DNA from: Caldisericota bacterium
Lineage (GTDB): Bacteria > Caldisericota > Caldisericia > Cryosericales > Cryosericaceae
Direction of reading: 5' to 3'
DNA: 6,643 bases
NCBI GenBank assembly: GCA_026390285.1
Contig: JAPLGH010000083.1
Location: 1 to 6,643, forward strand
Part shown: piece after piece, positions 1-5,835 of the stretch
How positions within the stretch are numbered: position 1 is the first letter of the stretch
Layout of the letters: each line of letters opens with the position of its first letter
Notes under the pieces: generated by a model
The model's input: the letters and a program-made list of their open reading frames with translations, nothing else
Told to the model about the DNA's origin: nothing
The model's database searches: none
Position numbers and translations under genes: made by a program

Positions 1-724
1 CAATGGCCTCCGCCGCCATGCGCGGGTCATTGCTGATAATAGTCTCGACCTTTGAGGCCGCGAAATGACGCACGAGTACGCTGAGGTCGACAGTCCATGG
101 CGCAATTGCCAGACCAGCCTCGTGTACTTCACGGACAAGCGCATCGAGCGTGTTGAGAACGTAGGGGTGGATTGCGTTGGCGCCCTGCTCACGGGCCGCA
201 GCAACCACGTCTGGGACCCTGATTAGCCATGGCGCGTACAGCAGCCCAGTCCGCGCCTTGGCATCCAGTTTCCGGATGACCCCCATGCTCTGCACATTGA
301 ACGAAGAGTAGACGACATTCAGCGAGTAGCTGCTCGCCAGTTCCAGCAAGCTTTCCTCCATCCCCTCATATGCGACCTCAGAATTCTTGAGCTCGACGTT
401 GAGGGTCGCCCTCGTTCCATCGAAGACCTCAAAGACCTCCCGCATGGTAGGAATCGGCTCGTGGTGCAGCCGTCCTGGAAACCGGACGCCGGCGTCGAGC
501 TTACGGATCTCCTGCAGAGCAAAGTCCTTGACCCAGCCGTTTCCATCCGTGGTCCTGTCAACCTTCTCATCATGGATGACCACCAGCTCTCCATCCTTCG
601 TCATCTGAACATCGCATTCAGCACCGTCGATACCGTGGTCCAGATCGTCACGAACAAGAGCGAACGAAGCCACCGTATTCTCGGGAGCCAGTCGAGGTTC
701 CCCTCTGTGTCCCAGTATCAGCAT
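1..724 (-). CDS. ugpQ: Glycerophosphodiester phosphodiesterase, C-terminus cut by window edge
   Basis: Hydrolyses glycerophosphodiesters to glycerol-3-phosphate and an alcohol, in phospholipid turnover. I translated the minus strand myself; 241 full codons are visible. The catalytic signatures of the GDPD family (TIM barrel, metal dependent) are all present: HRG at residues 6-8, PENT at 14-17, the metal-ligand segment ECDV at 36-39, the catalytic HD at 51-52, and NVELK around E111-K113. The protein starts with MLILGHRG and has no signal peptide, so it should be cytoplasmic like UgpQ rather than periplasmic like GlpQ. The start ATG at 724 is preceded by GAGGAGG (732-738), a strong ribosome binding site seven bases away. 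GDPD proteins of this short type are about 240-250 residues, so only a few residues are probably missing. Family call is firm; the exact substrate, and hence the symbol, is inferred. Confidence 0.92.
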   Translation of the reverse strand, partial: MLILGHRGEPRLAPENTVASFALVRDDLDHGIDGAECDVQMTKDGELVVIHDEKVDRTTDGNGWVKDFALQEIRKLDAGVRFPGRLHHEPIPTMREVFEVFDGTRATLNVELKNSEVAYEGMEESLLELASSYSLNVVYSSFNVQSMGVIRKLDAKARTGLLYAPWLIRVPDVVAAAREQGANAIHPYVLNTLDALVREVHEAGLAIAPWTVDLSVLVRHFAASKVETIISNDPRMAAEAI

Positions 725-792
725 GGCCAGACCTCCTCATTGATGATCCAGAGCAGCTCGACAGGCATGGAATGCGCACCCGAGACTATCCA

Positions 793-820
793 ATAATAGT
801 CCGAAACAGGAGACTGACAA
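793..820 (-). promoter_or_regulatory. Sigma70-type promoter for the GDPD gene
   Basis: On the minus strand TTGTCA (815-820) and TATTAT (793-798) are separated by 16 bases. Each hexamer matches consensus at five of six positions. Transcription would start near 786, giving a leader of about 60 bases before the GDPD start at 724. Inferred from sequence only. Confidence 0.6.
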
Positions 821-821
821 C

Positions 822-947
822 ATGACTTTCCAAGGACCAGACAACGCACAGGCACGGCAGAGAGAGCGCCACAAAGCTCAGAATTGGCACCAGGACCATG
901 TTTCAGTACGGACTTCGTTGACAACAGGCACTATCTCCATATCCTGA
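822..947 (+). CDS. Doubtful small ORF, 41 codons
   Basis: ATG at 822 is preceded by CAGGAGA (807-813), a good Shine-Dalgarno match about eight bases upstream, and the frame runs 41 codons to TGA at 945-947. The peptide begins MTFQGPDNAQ and is polar, with no membrane segment and no family I recognise. Against it: its start region overlaps the -35 box of the GDPD promoter, no plus-strand promoter is evident upstream, and the proposed aminotransferase promoter lies inside its 3' end. It may be chance. Confidence 0.2.
   Translation: MTFQGPDNAQARQRERHKAQNWHQDHVSVRTSLTTGTISIS
918..945 (+). promoter_or_regulatory. Candidate promoter for the aminotransferase
   Basis: A perfect TTGACA (918-923) is followed after 16 bases by TATCCT (940-945), which matches the -10 consensus at four of six positions. 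Transcription would start near 952, about 55 bases before the ATG at 1007. The -10 is weak, so this is a moderate call. Confidence 0.45.
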
Positions 948-994
948 GAGTACCCGAGAAGACGAAGCATGAAGCCGTCTTCCTCGAGAAAGAT

Positions 995-1001
995 AGGGAG
1001 G
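995..1001 (+). promoter_or_regulatory. Ribosome binding site fixing the aminotransferase start
   Basis: AGGGAGG ends five bases before the ATG at 1007. This decides the start in favour of 1007 over the in-frame ATG at 884, which would add 41 residues that do not look like the family. Confidence 0.8.
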
Positions 1002-1006
1002 TTATC

Positions 1007-2323
1007 ATGGGAACATTCATATCGCTCAAGACGGCAATCCCTGGACCAAAATCCATCGAGCTTGCCAAGAGGGAGGCCAAGGTCGTCGCGGCACCAATGT
1101 GCGACGCTCTGTCGCCTGCCTGGATCGCTGAGGGACATGGGGCACTGGTAACCGACGTCGACGGCAACACCTTTATCGACCTTACCGGCGGCTGGGGCTG
1201 CATGGCGGTCGGTCATTCGCACCCTCGCGTGACCGCGGCCATCAAGGACCAGGCGGACCACTTCCTGCACACGGACTTCACGTCGATCCCCTACGAGCCG
1301 TACCTCACCGTTTGCGAGAAGCTTGCCAAGCTCGCTCCTGGCGACTTCGAGAAGTCCGTGGCCCTGTTCAACAATGGCGCGGAGGCCATCGAGAACGCCG
1401 TCAAGATCGCGCGCCACGTCACCGGCCGGACCGGCGTCGTCGTGTTTGACCGTGCCTTCCATGGACGCACGCTCCTCACCATGACCATGACACACAAGGC
1501 GAAACCCTACAAAGGTGGCTTTGGCCCTTTCGCGCCAGACGTCTATCGCATGCCGTATGTCACCCCCTATCATCCGTCCATCAGGATCGAGGAGTGGGAG
1601 AAGCTCCTGACAACGTATGTCGACCCTTCGACGGTTGCATGCATCGTCGTCGAGCCCGTTCAGGGTGAGGGTGGCTTCCGCGTCCCCTCCGATGGTTTCC
1701 TTGAGATGTTGCGAGAGGTCTCGAAGAAGTACGGCATCTTGCTTGTCGTCGACGAGATTCAGGCCGGCGTCGGCCGTACCGGCAAGTTCTTCTCCATCGA
1801 GAACTGGAGCGTGGTCCCGGACATCATCTGCTCAGCCAAATCCCTGGCAGCCGGCATGCCGCTGTCAGCAGTCATCGCCCGGAAAGACCTCATGGACAAG
1901 CTGCCCGGCAGCAGCCTTGGTGGCACCTATGTCGGCAATCCTGTTGCATGCCGCGCGGCCGCCGAAGTCATCGACATCATCGAGGACGAACACCTGCTTG
2001 ATCGCTCCATTGCCATTGGCAGGCTCATTCACAGCCACTGGGACGCCTGGAAAGACAAGTACGAGATCATCGGCGATGTCCGAGGCATAGGAGCCATGCA
2101 GGCCCTCGAGTTCGTCAAGGACCGCACCATCCGCGAACCCGCGACGCAGTTGAACGGTCAAATCATCAAGGAATGCTTACACAATGGCGTCCTCGTGGCC
2201 GGTTCGGGCATTTATGGCAACTGCATCCGCATGCTCGTCTCTCTGGAGATCACGGACGAGCAGCTGGTAGAAGCGTTCAGCGTCATGGAGACAGCTGTCG
2301 CTCACGCCAACGAATCACGCTAG
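1007..2323 (+). CDS. Class III PLP-dependent aminotransferase, 4-aminobutyrate aminotransferase type
   Basis: Fold-type I transaminase of 438 residues. It moves an amino group from an omega-amino acid, probably 4-aminobutyrate or a similar compound, to a 2-oxo acid. Visible signatures: the substrate-site segment GGWGCMAVGHSHP, the cofactor phosphate segment NNGAEAIENAVKIAR around N123-G124, the FHGRT segment, the PLP-nitrogen aspartate D249 in VVDEIQAGVGRTG, and the Schiff-base lysine K278 in SAKSLAAGMPL. The 29-residue gap from D249 to K278 equals that in E. coli GabT (D239 and K268, from memory). The length is normal for the family and the reading frame is intact. The gene stands alone, so no neighbour indicates the substrate; ornithine, beta-alanine or a D- or branched omega-amino acid cannot be excluded. 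No symbol is given because gabT would overstate the evidence. Confidence 0.93.
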   Translation: MGTFISLKTAIPGPKSIELAKREAKVVAAPMCDALSPAWIAEGHGALVTDVDGNTFIDLTGGWGCMAVGHSHPRVTAAIKDQADHFLHTDFTSIPYEPYLTVCEKLAKLAPGDFEKSVALFNNGAEAIENAVKIARHVTGRTGVVVFDRAFHGRTLLTMTMTHKAKPYKGGFGPFAPDVYRMPYVTPYHPSIRIEEWEKLLTTYVDPSTVACIVVEPVQGEGGFRVPSDGFLEMLREVSKKYGILLVVDEIQAGVGRTGKFFSIENWSVVPDIICSAKSLAAGMPLSAVIARKDLMDKLPGSSLGGTYVGNPVACRAAAEVIDIIEDEHLLDRSIAIGRLIHSHWDAWKDKYEIIGDVRGIGAMQALEFVKDRTIREPATQLNGQIIKECLHNGVLVAGSGIYGNCIRMLVSLEITDEQLVEAFSVMETAVAHANESR

Positions 2324-2354
2324 CTTGTCAGGTTTGTTTGTGCCAGCATTGAAC

Positions 2355-2380
2355 GAAGCCGGGGCAATTGCCCCGGCTTC
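2355..2380. terminator. Bidirectional terminator-like palindrome
   Basis: A perfect 26-base palindrome, half-site GAAGCCGGGGCAA, lies 31 bases after the aminotransferase stop and 21 bases beyond the dtd stop on the other strand. As RNA it forms an 11-bp GC-rich stem with an AATT loop. There is no clear U-tract on either side, but the placement between convergent genes points to transcription termination from both directions. Confidence 0.65.
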
Positions 2381-2401
2381 TCACTTGCACGGCTGTCAAG
2401 C

Positions 2402-2863
2402 TTACTGAACTCGCTTCTTGCGGCTGTCCGTGTCGATGATAATCGTTACTGGGCCGTCACCAACCAGGCTGACCTCCATGTGTGCCCCAAAAACGCCGTT
2501 CTGAACGTCGAATCCCTGACTTCGCAGTCCCGTGCATACATCTCGATAGACCTCATCGGCATACGCCCCGGCAGCAGCACCGGTGAAGCTCGGTCTGTTG
2601 CCGCGAGCCACGTCTCCATAGAGCGTGAACTGACTGACGACGAGGATGGATCCCTTGATATCTACCAACGAACGGTTCATCAGGCCGTCTGCGTCTGCGA
2701 AGATGCGCAGGCCGCTTAGCTTGCGTACCATGAATGCAGTGTCTTCGGGACCATCATCCGGAGCTACCCCCAACAGCACGAGCAATCCTGCTCCCATACG
2801 CCCCACCTGCTTGCCATTCACAGCGACCGACGCACTGCTCACTCGTTGCACTACTGCCCGCAT
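2402..2863 (-). CDS. dtd: D-aminoacyl-tRNA deacylase (DTD)
   Basis: Cytoplasmic proofreading enzyme of 153 residues that hydrolyses D-aminoacyl-tRNA, and in many DTDs also Gly-tRNA(Ala), to keep mischarged tRNA out of translation. It starts MRAVVQRV, typical of the family. The SQFTLYGD motif is at 77-84, with the conserved Thr at T80. RPSF is at 90-93. The second active-site motif DGPVT is at 136-140, giving the cross-subunit Gly-cisPro pair G137-P138; the usual Asn of the NDGPVT form is Gly135 here. DTD works as a homodimer. The ATG at 2863 is preceded by AGAGGTGG (2867-2874). It is divergent from the tRNA-Ala gene and convergent with the aminotransferase, so it is probably transcribed alone. 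I saw no convincing promoter for it. Confidence 0.96.
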   Translation of the reverse strand: MRAVVQRVSSASVAVNGKQVGRMGAGLLVLLGVAPDDGPEDTAFMVRKLSGLRIFADADGLMNRSLVDIKGSILVVSQFTLYGDVARGNRPSFTGAAAGAYADEVYRDVCTGLRSQGFDVQNGVFGAHMEVSLVGDGPVTIIIDTDSRKKRVQ

Positions 2864-2941
2864 GTTCCACCTCTCAGTCGTCTTCGGTTACAGACTCATG
2901 GTAGCACGACCAGCCAGCAACGCGAATGGTGCCAGCTGCGG

Positions 2942-2969
2942 TTGACACTCGGGACCTTCCCGGTATACT
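2942..2969 (+). promoter_or_regulatory. Promoter of tRNA-Ala
   Basis: A perfect TTGACA (2942-2947), a 16-base spacer and TATACT (2964-2969, five of six matches) give a strong sigma70-type promoter. Transcription should start near 2976, about 17 bases before the mature tRNA 5' end at 2993. Confidence 0.85.
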
Positions 2970-2992
2970 TTCACTGTTCGTTTCCAAGACGT

Positions 2993-3068
2993 GGGGATAT
3001 AGCTCAGCTGGGAGAGCGCCTGCATGGCATGCAGGAGGTCGGGGGTTCGAGCCCCCCTATCTCCACCA
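2993..3068 (+). tRNA. tRNA-Ala (anticodon GGC)
   Basis: A full 76-base cloverleaf including an encoded CCA end. The acceptor arms GGGGATA (2993-2999) and TATCTCC (3058-3064) pair with one G-T wobble. The D arm begins GCTC at 3002. The anticodon stem CCTGC/GCAGG (3019-3023 and 3031-3035) encloses loop ATGGCAT with anticodon GGC at 3026-3028, which reads GCC and GCU alanine codons. The T arm is GGGGG-TTCGAGC-CCCCC (3041-3057). The discriminator base is A3065. The gene stands alone, with no other tRNA beside it. Confidence 0.97.
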
Positions 3069-3084
3069 CAGCAGCATCAGTACT

Positions 3085-3126
3085 ACGTTCCCAGCGTGTC
3101 CGCTGATGAGCCGGGACAGAGAACGT
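3085..3126 (+). terminator. Possible terminator hairpin after tRNA-Ala
   Basis: An outer stem ACGTTC (3085-3090) pairs with GAACGT (3121-3126), and an inner stem TGTCC (3097-3101) pairs with GGACA (3114-3118) around a 12-base loop. It starts 16 bases after the tRNA 3' end. There is no U-tract, so it may act only as a 3'-processing barrier or may be chance. Confidence 0.3.
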
Positions 3127-3269
3127 GCGTAACACCTATCCCGCGATCCCGCTCATTGCTCTCCGCGACATCTCCCCGTCGACGGACTCCTGCCGTGACG
3201 CCAGGATCCTCTCGCTGGCGGAGCTCTTTAACTACTTCTTCCATCGCTCGCATCGAGATTGCAGCCGCG

Positions 3270-3275
3270 TATAAT
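3270..3275 (+). promoter_or_regulatory. Consensus -10 box upstream of the flavoprotein gene
   Basis: TATAAT is a perfect -10 hexamer. No recognisable -35 lies 16-18 bases upstream and there is no extended -10 TGn. A start near 3281 would give a leader of about 60 bases. The missing -35 suggests an activator or a different sigma factor, or a chance match. Confidence 0.4.
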
Positions 3276-3330
3276 TGTAGTAGGTCATGAGTCTGGAGAT
3301 CGTTTTAGCGGTTCCATTTGCAGCTATCCC

Positions 3331-3336
3331 GGGAGG
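3331..3336 (+). promoter_or_regulatory. Ribosome binding site fixing the flavoprotein start
   Basis: GGGAGG lies five bases before the ATG at 3342. The earlier in-frame ATG at 3318 has no such site, and its extra eight residues would precede the conserved MTRAVAINGSP start of the flavodoxin fold. Confidence 0.8.
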
Positions 3337-3341
3337 CTATT

Positions 3342-4013
3342 ATGACAAGAGCAGTAGCGATCAATGGCAGTCCCCAAATGGAGAAGGGGAACACAGCCTT
3401 GGTTCTCGGTTCGTTCATCCAAGGCATGATGGAAGCTGGATCTGAAGTCGAGCTGCTCTACGCCAGTCAGATGAAGGTCAAACCATGCAGCTGCGGCGTG
3501 ATGTACTGCTGGAACGACAGCCGCGGAGAATGTTGCATCCAGGATAACATGCAATCGCTGTATCAGAAGCTGAAAGCTGCCGAGATCCTCATCCTGGCGA
3601 CCCCGGTTTACGTTCCTTTGCCAGGTGACATGCAGAACGTGGTCAACAGGCTAATGCCCCTTATCGATCCGAAGCTGGAGAGGCGTCAAGGACGTACGCG
3701 AGCCCTGTTGCACAAAGACGTCAACATCCAGAAGATTGTCCTCGTCGCCACGAGCGGGTGGTGGGAGATCGAGAATTGCGACACCGTCGTGCGCGTCGTC
3801 AGGGAGTTAGCTAAAGATGCGAGCACTGAGTTCGCGGGAGCAGTTCTGAGGCCTCATGCAGATGCCATGAGGGCCGATGGCAAGGTTTCCCAGAATGGTC
3901 AGGCCGTGCTGGATGCGGTGAGAAGAGCCGGAAACGAACTCGTTGGACAGGGCAGAATGAGTCAGGAGACCCTCGCGGCGGTCAGTCGACCTCTCATGCC
4001 GCAGGAGCCATGA
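3342..4013 (+). CDS. Flavodoxin-fold NAD(P)H-dependent FMN reductase-like protein with a Cys cluster
   Basis: A 223-residue cytoplasmic protein of the NADPH-dependent FMN reductase / multimeric flavodoxin family, which moves electrons from NAD(P)H or ferredoxin through bound FMN. The first strand and FMN-phosphate loop are AVAINGSP...GNT (residues 5-18). The second FMN-contacting loop is ATPVYVPLPGDMQNVVNR. A later segment, ATSGWWEIENCD followed by EFAGAVLRPHA, is typical of this subfamily. Cysteines C49, C51, C56, C64 and C65 sit where related iron-sulfur flavoproteins bind a cluster, but the spacing C-x1-C-x4-C-x7-CC differs from the CX2CX2CX4-7C form. Cluster binding is therefore uncertain, and disulfide or metal redox roles are alternatives. 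The natural electron acceptor cannot be told. It appears to be monocistronic. Confidence 0.85.
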   Translation: MTRAVAINGSPQMEKGNTALVLGSFIQGMMEAGSEVELLYASQMKVKPCSCGVMYCWNDSRGECCIQDNMQSLYQKLKAAEILILATPVYVPLPGDMQNVVNRLMPLIDPKLERRQGRTRALLHKDVNIQKIVLVATSGWWEIENCDTVVRVVRELAKDASTEFAGAVLRPHADAMRADGKVSQNGQAVLDAVRRAGNELVGQGRMSQETLAAVSRPLMPQEP

Positions 4014-4021
4014 AGTAGATA

Positions 4022-4042
4022 CCATCGAGCTCTTGGCGATGG
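4022..4042 (+). terminator. Weak terminator-like hairpin after the flavoprotein gene
   Basis: CCATCG (4022-4027) pairs perfectly with CGATGG (4037-4042) across a nine-base loop, eight bases after the stop codon. No U-tract follows, so the call is tentative. Confidence 0.3.
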
Positions 4043-4157
4043 CATGGGCTGCACGGGACCCAACGGTCCGCGACAGGGTCAGCAGGCAGAAGGTTCACAA
4101 TTGGACTGACAGTGGGGAGTCCGTAGACAAGGTCCTCAGAAGGGTCGTAGGAGAGTC

Positions 4158-4379
4158 ATGGGCAGGAAAGACGTTCCAGAAGCAAGGGGAGCACTGAACC
4201 TGGATGACACAATCGCCAACCGCGATTGGTTGAAGACGGACTTTGAGGACAGACGTCTCGACAACCGCGGGAAGTCCTTCGCCCGACTGTCTCACAAGAA
4301 GACCGCGCTCGAGAACTTCAAGAAGACTCCAGAGTTCGAGAGAGCGCCTAGGGCATGTCCCTACCTGAAGGACGTGTGA
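4158..4379 (+). pseudogene. Remnant of an IS4/Tn5-type transposase, N-terminal DNA-binding domain only
   Basis: A 73-codon frame whose peptide resembles the N-terminal DNA-binding domain of Tn5/IS4-family transposases. The family pattern is W, F, then DxRLxxR, a run of about 20 residues, and an A-x-YRFLxN-x-V end. Here I see DWLKTDF, EDRRLDNRGKSFARL, and CPYLKDV at the C-terminus, with nearly the same spacing (43 residues from D to V, against roughly 45 in my recollection of the family). A TGA directly after the last Val ends the frame, and none of the three downstream frames shows a DDE catalytic domain. GGAG precedes the ATG, but the product would be a fragment of a 400-plus residue enzyme. 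I found no terminal inverted repeats. The resemblance is by eye; a chance ORF remains possible. Confidence 0.5.
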
Positions 4380-4545
4380 GACAGCAACGGTATGCCACCG
4401 AAGAAGAGGTGCGGATGGAAAGTGTTGGACCAGCGAACGACTCACAAGGCTCCTCTGAGGGGTTGAAGCTCTCCTCCAGAGAAGGACCTCGTCTCGATAT
4501 CACGTGGAGAATCGCTTCTTATGACATTGGAACCCCTACACGTCT

Positions 4546-5565
4546 GTGCTCACCAAACCTGATATCCAGAACAACCGAATAGTCGCTTGTTTGCAGGACG
4601 CTTACAGGTTGCCTGTCAACCAAGTCACCTTTCTTCCGCTCGGCGCGGATCAGAATACGGCCGTCTATCGCGCCGTGGCTGACGATGGAACGCAGTACTT
4701 CGTGAAGTTGAGACGAGGTGTCTTTGACGAGACTGCTGTGACGCTGCCCAGATTCCTCAGCGAACGGGGCATCAAGCAAGTCATTGCCCCAGTCGCAGCC
4801 AATATGGGGAAGCCCTGGGCAAGTCTCGGCGCCCTGAAATTGATTGTCTACCCGTACGTTGAGGGTCACAATGGTTTTGAGGTCTGCCTGTCGGATCGCC
4901 AGTGGCGAGATCTTGGCATTGCTCTCAAGCGCATTCACACTGCTGTAGTACCTCGCGTGCTGGCGAGGCATATCAAGCGGGAGACGTATTCGCCACGGTG
5001 GCGCGAAAAGGTGAAAAGGTTCTTGGAGAGTGCTGAGGATGGAGTCCTTGATGACCCCGTTGCGGCGAGACTAGCTGCGTTCCTGAGGGCCGAACAGGAT
5101 GAGATTCTCGATCTCGTCGGGCGCGCTGAACGGCTTGTCCTGGCGCTCCGAGGTCGATCTCCGGAATTCGTCTTGTGTCACTCTGACATCCACGCAGGCA
5201 ATATCCTCATTGATACCAACGACAATCTCCACATCGTCGATCGGGACAATCCAATCATGGCACCCAAAGAGCGTGATTTGATGTTCGTCGGCGGCGGACA
5301 GGGGTTTGCCGGCCATACTGCCCAAGAAGAAGAGGCGCTGTTCTACGAGGGCTACGGTCAAACGCAGATCGATCCGGTCGGGTTGGCATATTATCGCTAT
5401 GAGCGCATCATTGAGGACATCGTGGTCTTCTGCGAGCAGCTCTTCTTGACGGATGAAGGCAAGGAAGATCGAGAACAGTCACTTCGCTACTTGACGTCCA
5501 ACTTCCTGCCCGGGGGGACCATAGAAATAGCACGTGCATCAGACAAGGCGTCGAGAGGTCGGTAG
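4546..5565 (+). CDS. Aminoglycoside phosphotransferase-family kinase, APH(9)-like (spectinomycin phosphotransferase)
   Basis: A 339-residue protein-kinase-like phosphotransferase. From memory it matches Legionella APH(9)-Ia (331 residues), which phosphorylates spectinomycin with ATP, along its whole length. Shared features include the MLTKP-like start, the nucleotide loop GADQNTAVYRA (33-43), the ATP lysine K54 in YFVKLRRG, the YPYVEGHNGF and REIYSPKWR-like (here RETYSPRWR) segments, the catalytic loop LCHSDIHAGN (H212, D214, N219), the metal aspartate D232, APKERDLMF, FYEGYG, and YYRYERIIEDI. At the metal site the sequence is DRD where APH(9)-Ia has DWD. The start is GTG at 4546: an in-frame TGA at 4522-4524 excludes anything longer, and the ribosome binding site is poor. 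A transposase relic lies upstream. Fold and catalysis are firm; spectinomycin as substrate is inferred, and a housekeeping small-molecule kinase is possible. Confidence 0.9.
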   Translation: MLTKPDIQNNRIVACLQDAYRLPVNQVTFLPLGADQNTAVYRAVADDGTQYFVKLRRGVFDETAVTLPRFLSERGIKQVIAPVAANMGKPWASLGALKLIVYPYVEGHNGFEVCLSDRQWRDLGIALKRIHTAVVPRVLARHIKRETYSPRWREKVKRFLESAEDGVLDDPVAARLAAFLRAEQDEILDLVGRAERLVLALRGRSPEFVLCHSDIHAGNILIDTNDNLHIVDRDNPIMAPKERDLMFVGGGQGFAGHTAQEEEALFYEGYGQTQIDPVGLAYYRYERIIEDIVVFCEQLFLTDEGKEDREQSLRYLTSNFLPGGTIEIARASDKASRGR

Positions 5566-5835
5566 CCACACACTGGAAACGTAGAGCGCTGGGTAGCGAG
5601 AGTCGTCCGTGCCGCTCCTTCGAGAAGGCGGTTTCCCTCCCAAGGACCTTCTTGTGCGTGCTCACCAAGGAAGGAGCGCTTCGTGCTTGCTCGGGACAGG
5701 AGTCCCTAGATGGGCTTTCTCAAGCGAGGACATCGACCCTATGAGACACGTCTCAGGCCATCTACTCTCATCCTAGGGCACGCAGCAAGGTCATTTGCCA
5801 GAGGCAGAAGACTCTTGGGGAATCCGCTCGTCTGT
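5566..5835. other. Intergenic region without recognisable genes
   Basis: About 270 bases between the phosphotransferase and the end of the coding-like stretch behind the kinase. It contains small hairpins only: the one at 5612-5634, GGGAC-AGGA-GTCCC at 5693-5706, and TGAGA-CACG-TCTCA at 5742-5755. Short ORFs here have no recognisable product. Confidence 0.55.
5612..5634 (+). terminator. Possible terminator after the phosphotransferase
   Basis: CCG-CT-CCTT pairs with AAGG-CGG around a CGAG loop, with a two-base bulge, followed by TTT. It begins about 46 bases after the stop. The stem is short and the U-run is only three bases, so this is weak. Confidence 0.3.

Larger units (their letters stand above)
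725..1006. other. Divergent intergenic region
   Basis: This 282-base gap separates the divergently read GDPD and aminotransferase genes. It holds a minus-strand promoter (793-820), a plus-strand promoter (918-945) and a doubtful small ORF (822-947). I see no clear operator palindrome or riboswitch fold in it. Confidence 0.7.
3069..3341. other. Intergenic region between tRNA-Ala and the flavoprotein gene
   Basis: This stretch of 273 bases has no believable ORF. It holds the weak hairpin at 3085-3126, a -10-like TATAAT at 3270-3275 and the ribosome binding site at 3331-3336. I see nothing else. Confidence 0.6.
4014..4545. other. Degenerate region upstream of the phosphotransferase
   Basis: Over 500 bases with no intact gene. 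It contains the hairpin at 4022-4042, short inverted repeats such as GGACC/GGTCC around 4056, the transposase remnant at 4158-4379, and about 165 bases after it in which I recognise nothing. A good promoter for the phosphotransferase is not visible. It looks like a scar of past insertion. Confidence 0.55.

Noticed and set aside
884..1006. Longer start for the aminotransferase at ATG 884
   Set aside because: The 41 extra residues do not look like the family, whereas ATG 1007 has a strong AGGGAGG site five bases upstream.
878..1573. Minus-strand open frame of 231 codons opposite the aminotransferase
   Set aside because: The plus strand encodes a clear aminotransferase; the antisense peptide has no recognisable domain.
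3103..3110. CTGATGAG resembling the hammerhead ribozyme core
   Set aside because: No stem II with a following GAAA and no matching stem I/III arrangement could be drawn; an eight-base match alone is expected by chance.
4546..5668. GTGCTCACCAA occurs at the phosphotransferase start (4546-4556) and again at 5658-5668, which could suggest a duplication flanking the gene
   Set aside because: An 11-base match between two places in a window this size is expected several times by chance, and the flanks differ.
5693..5755. Small hairpins GGGAC/GTCCC and TGAGA/TCTCA as terminators
   Set aside because: Five-base stems without U-tracts are too common to support a call.
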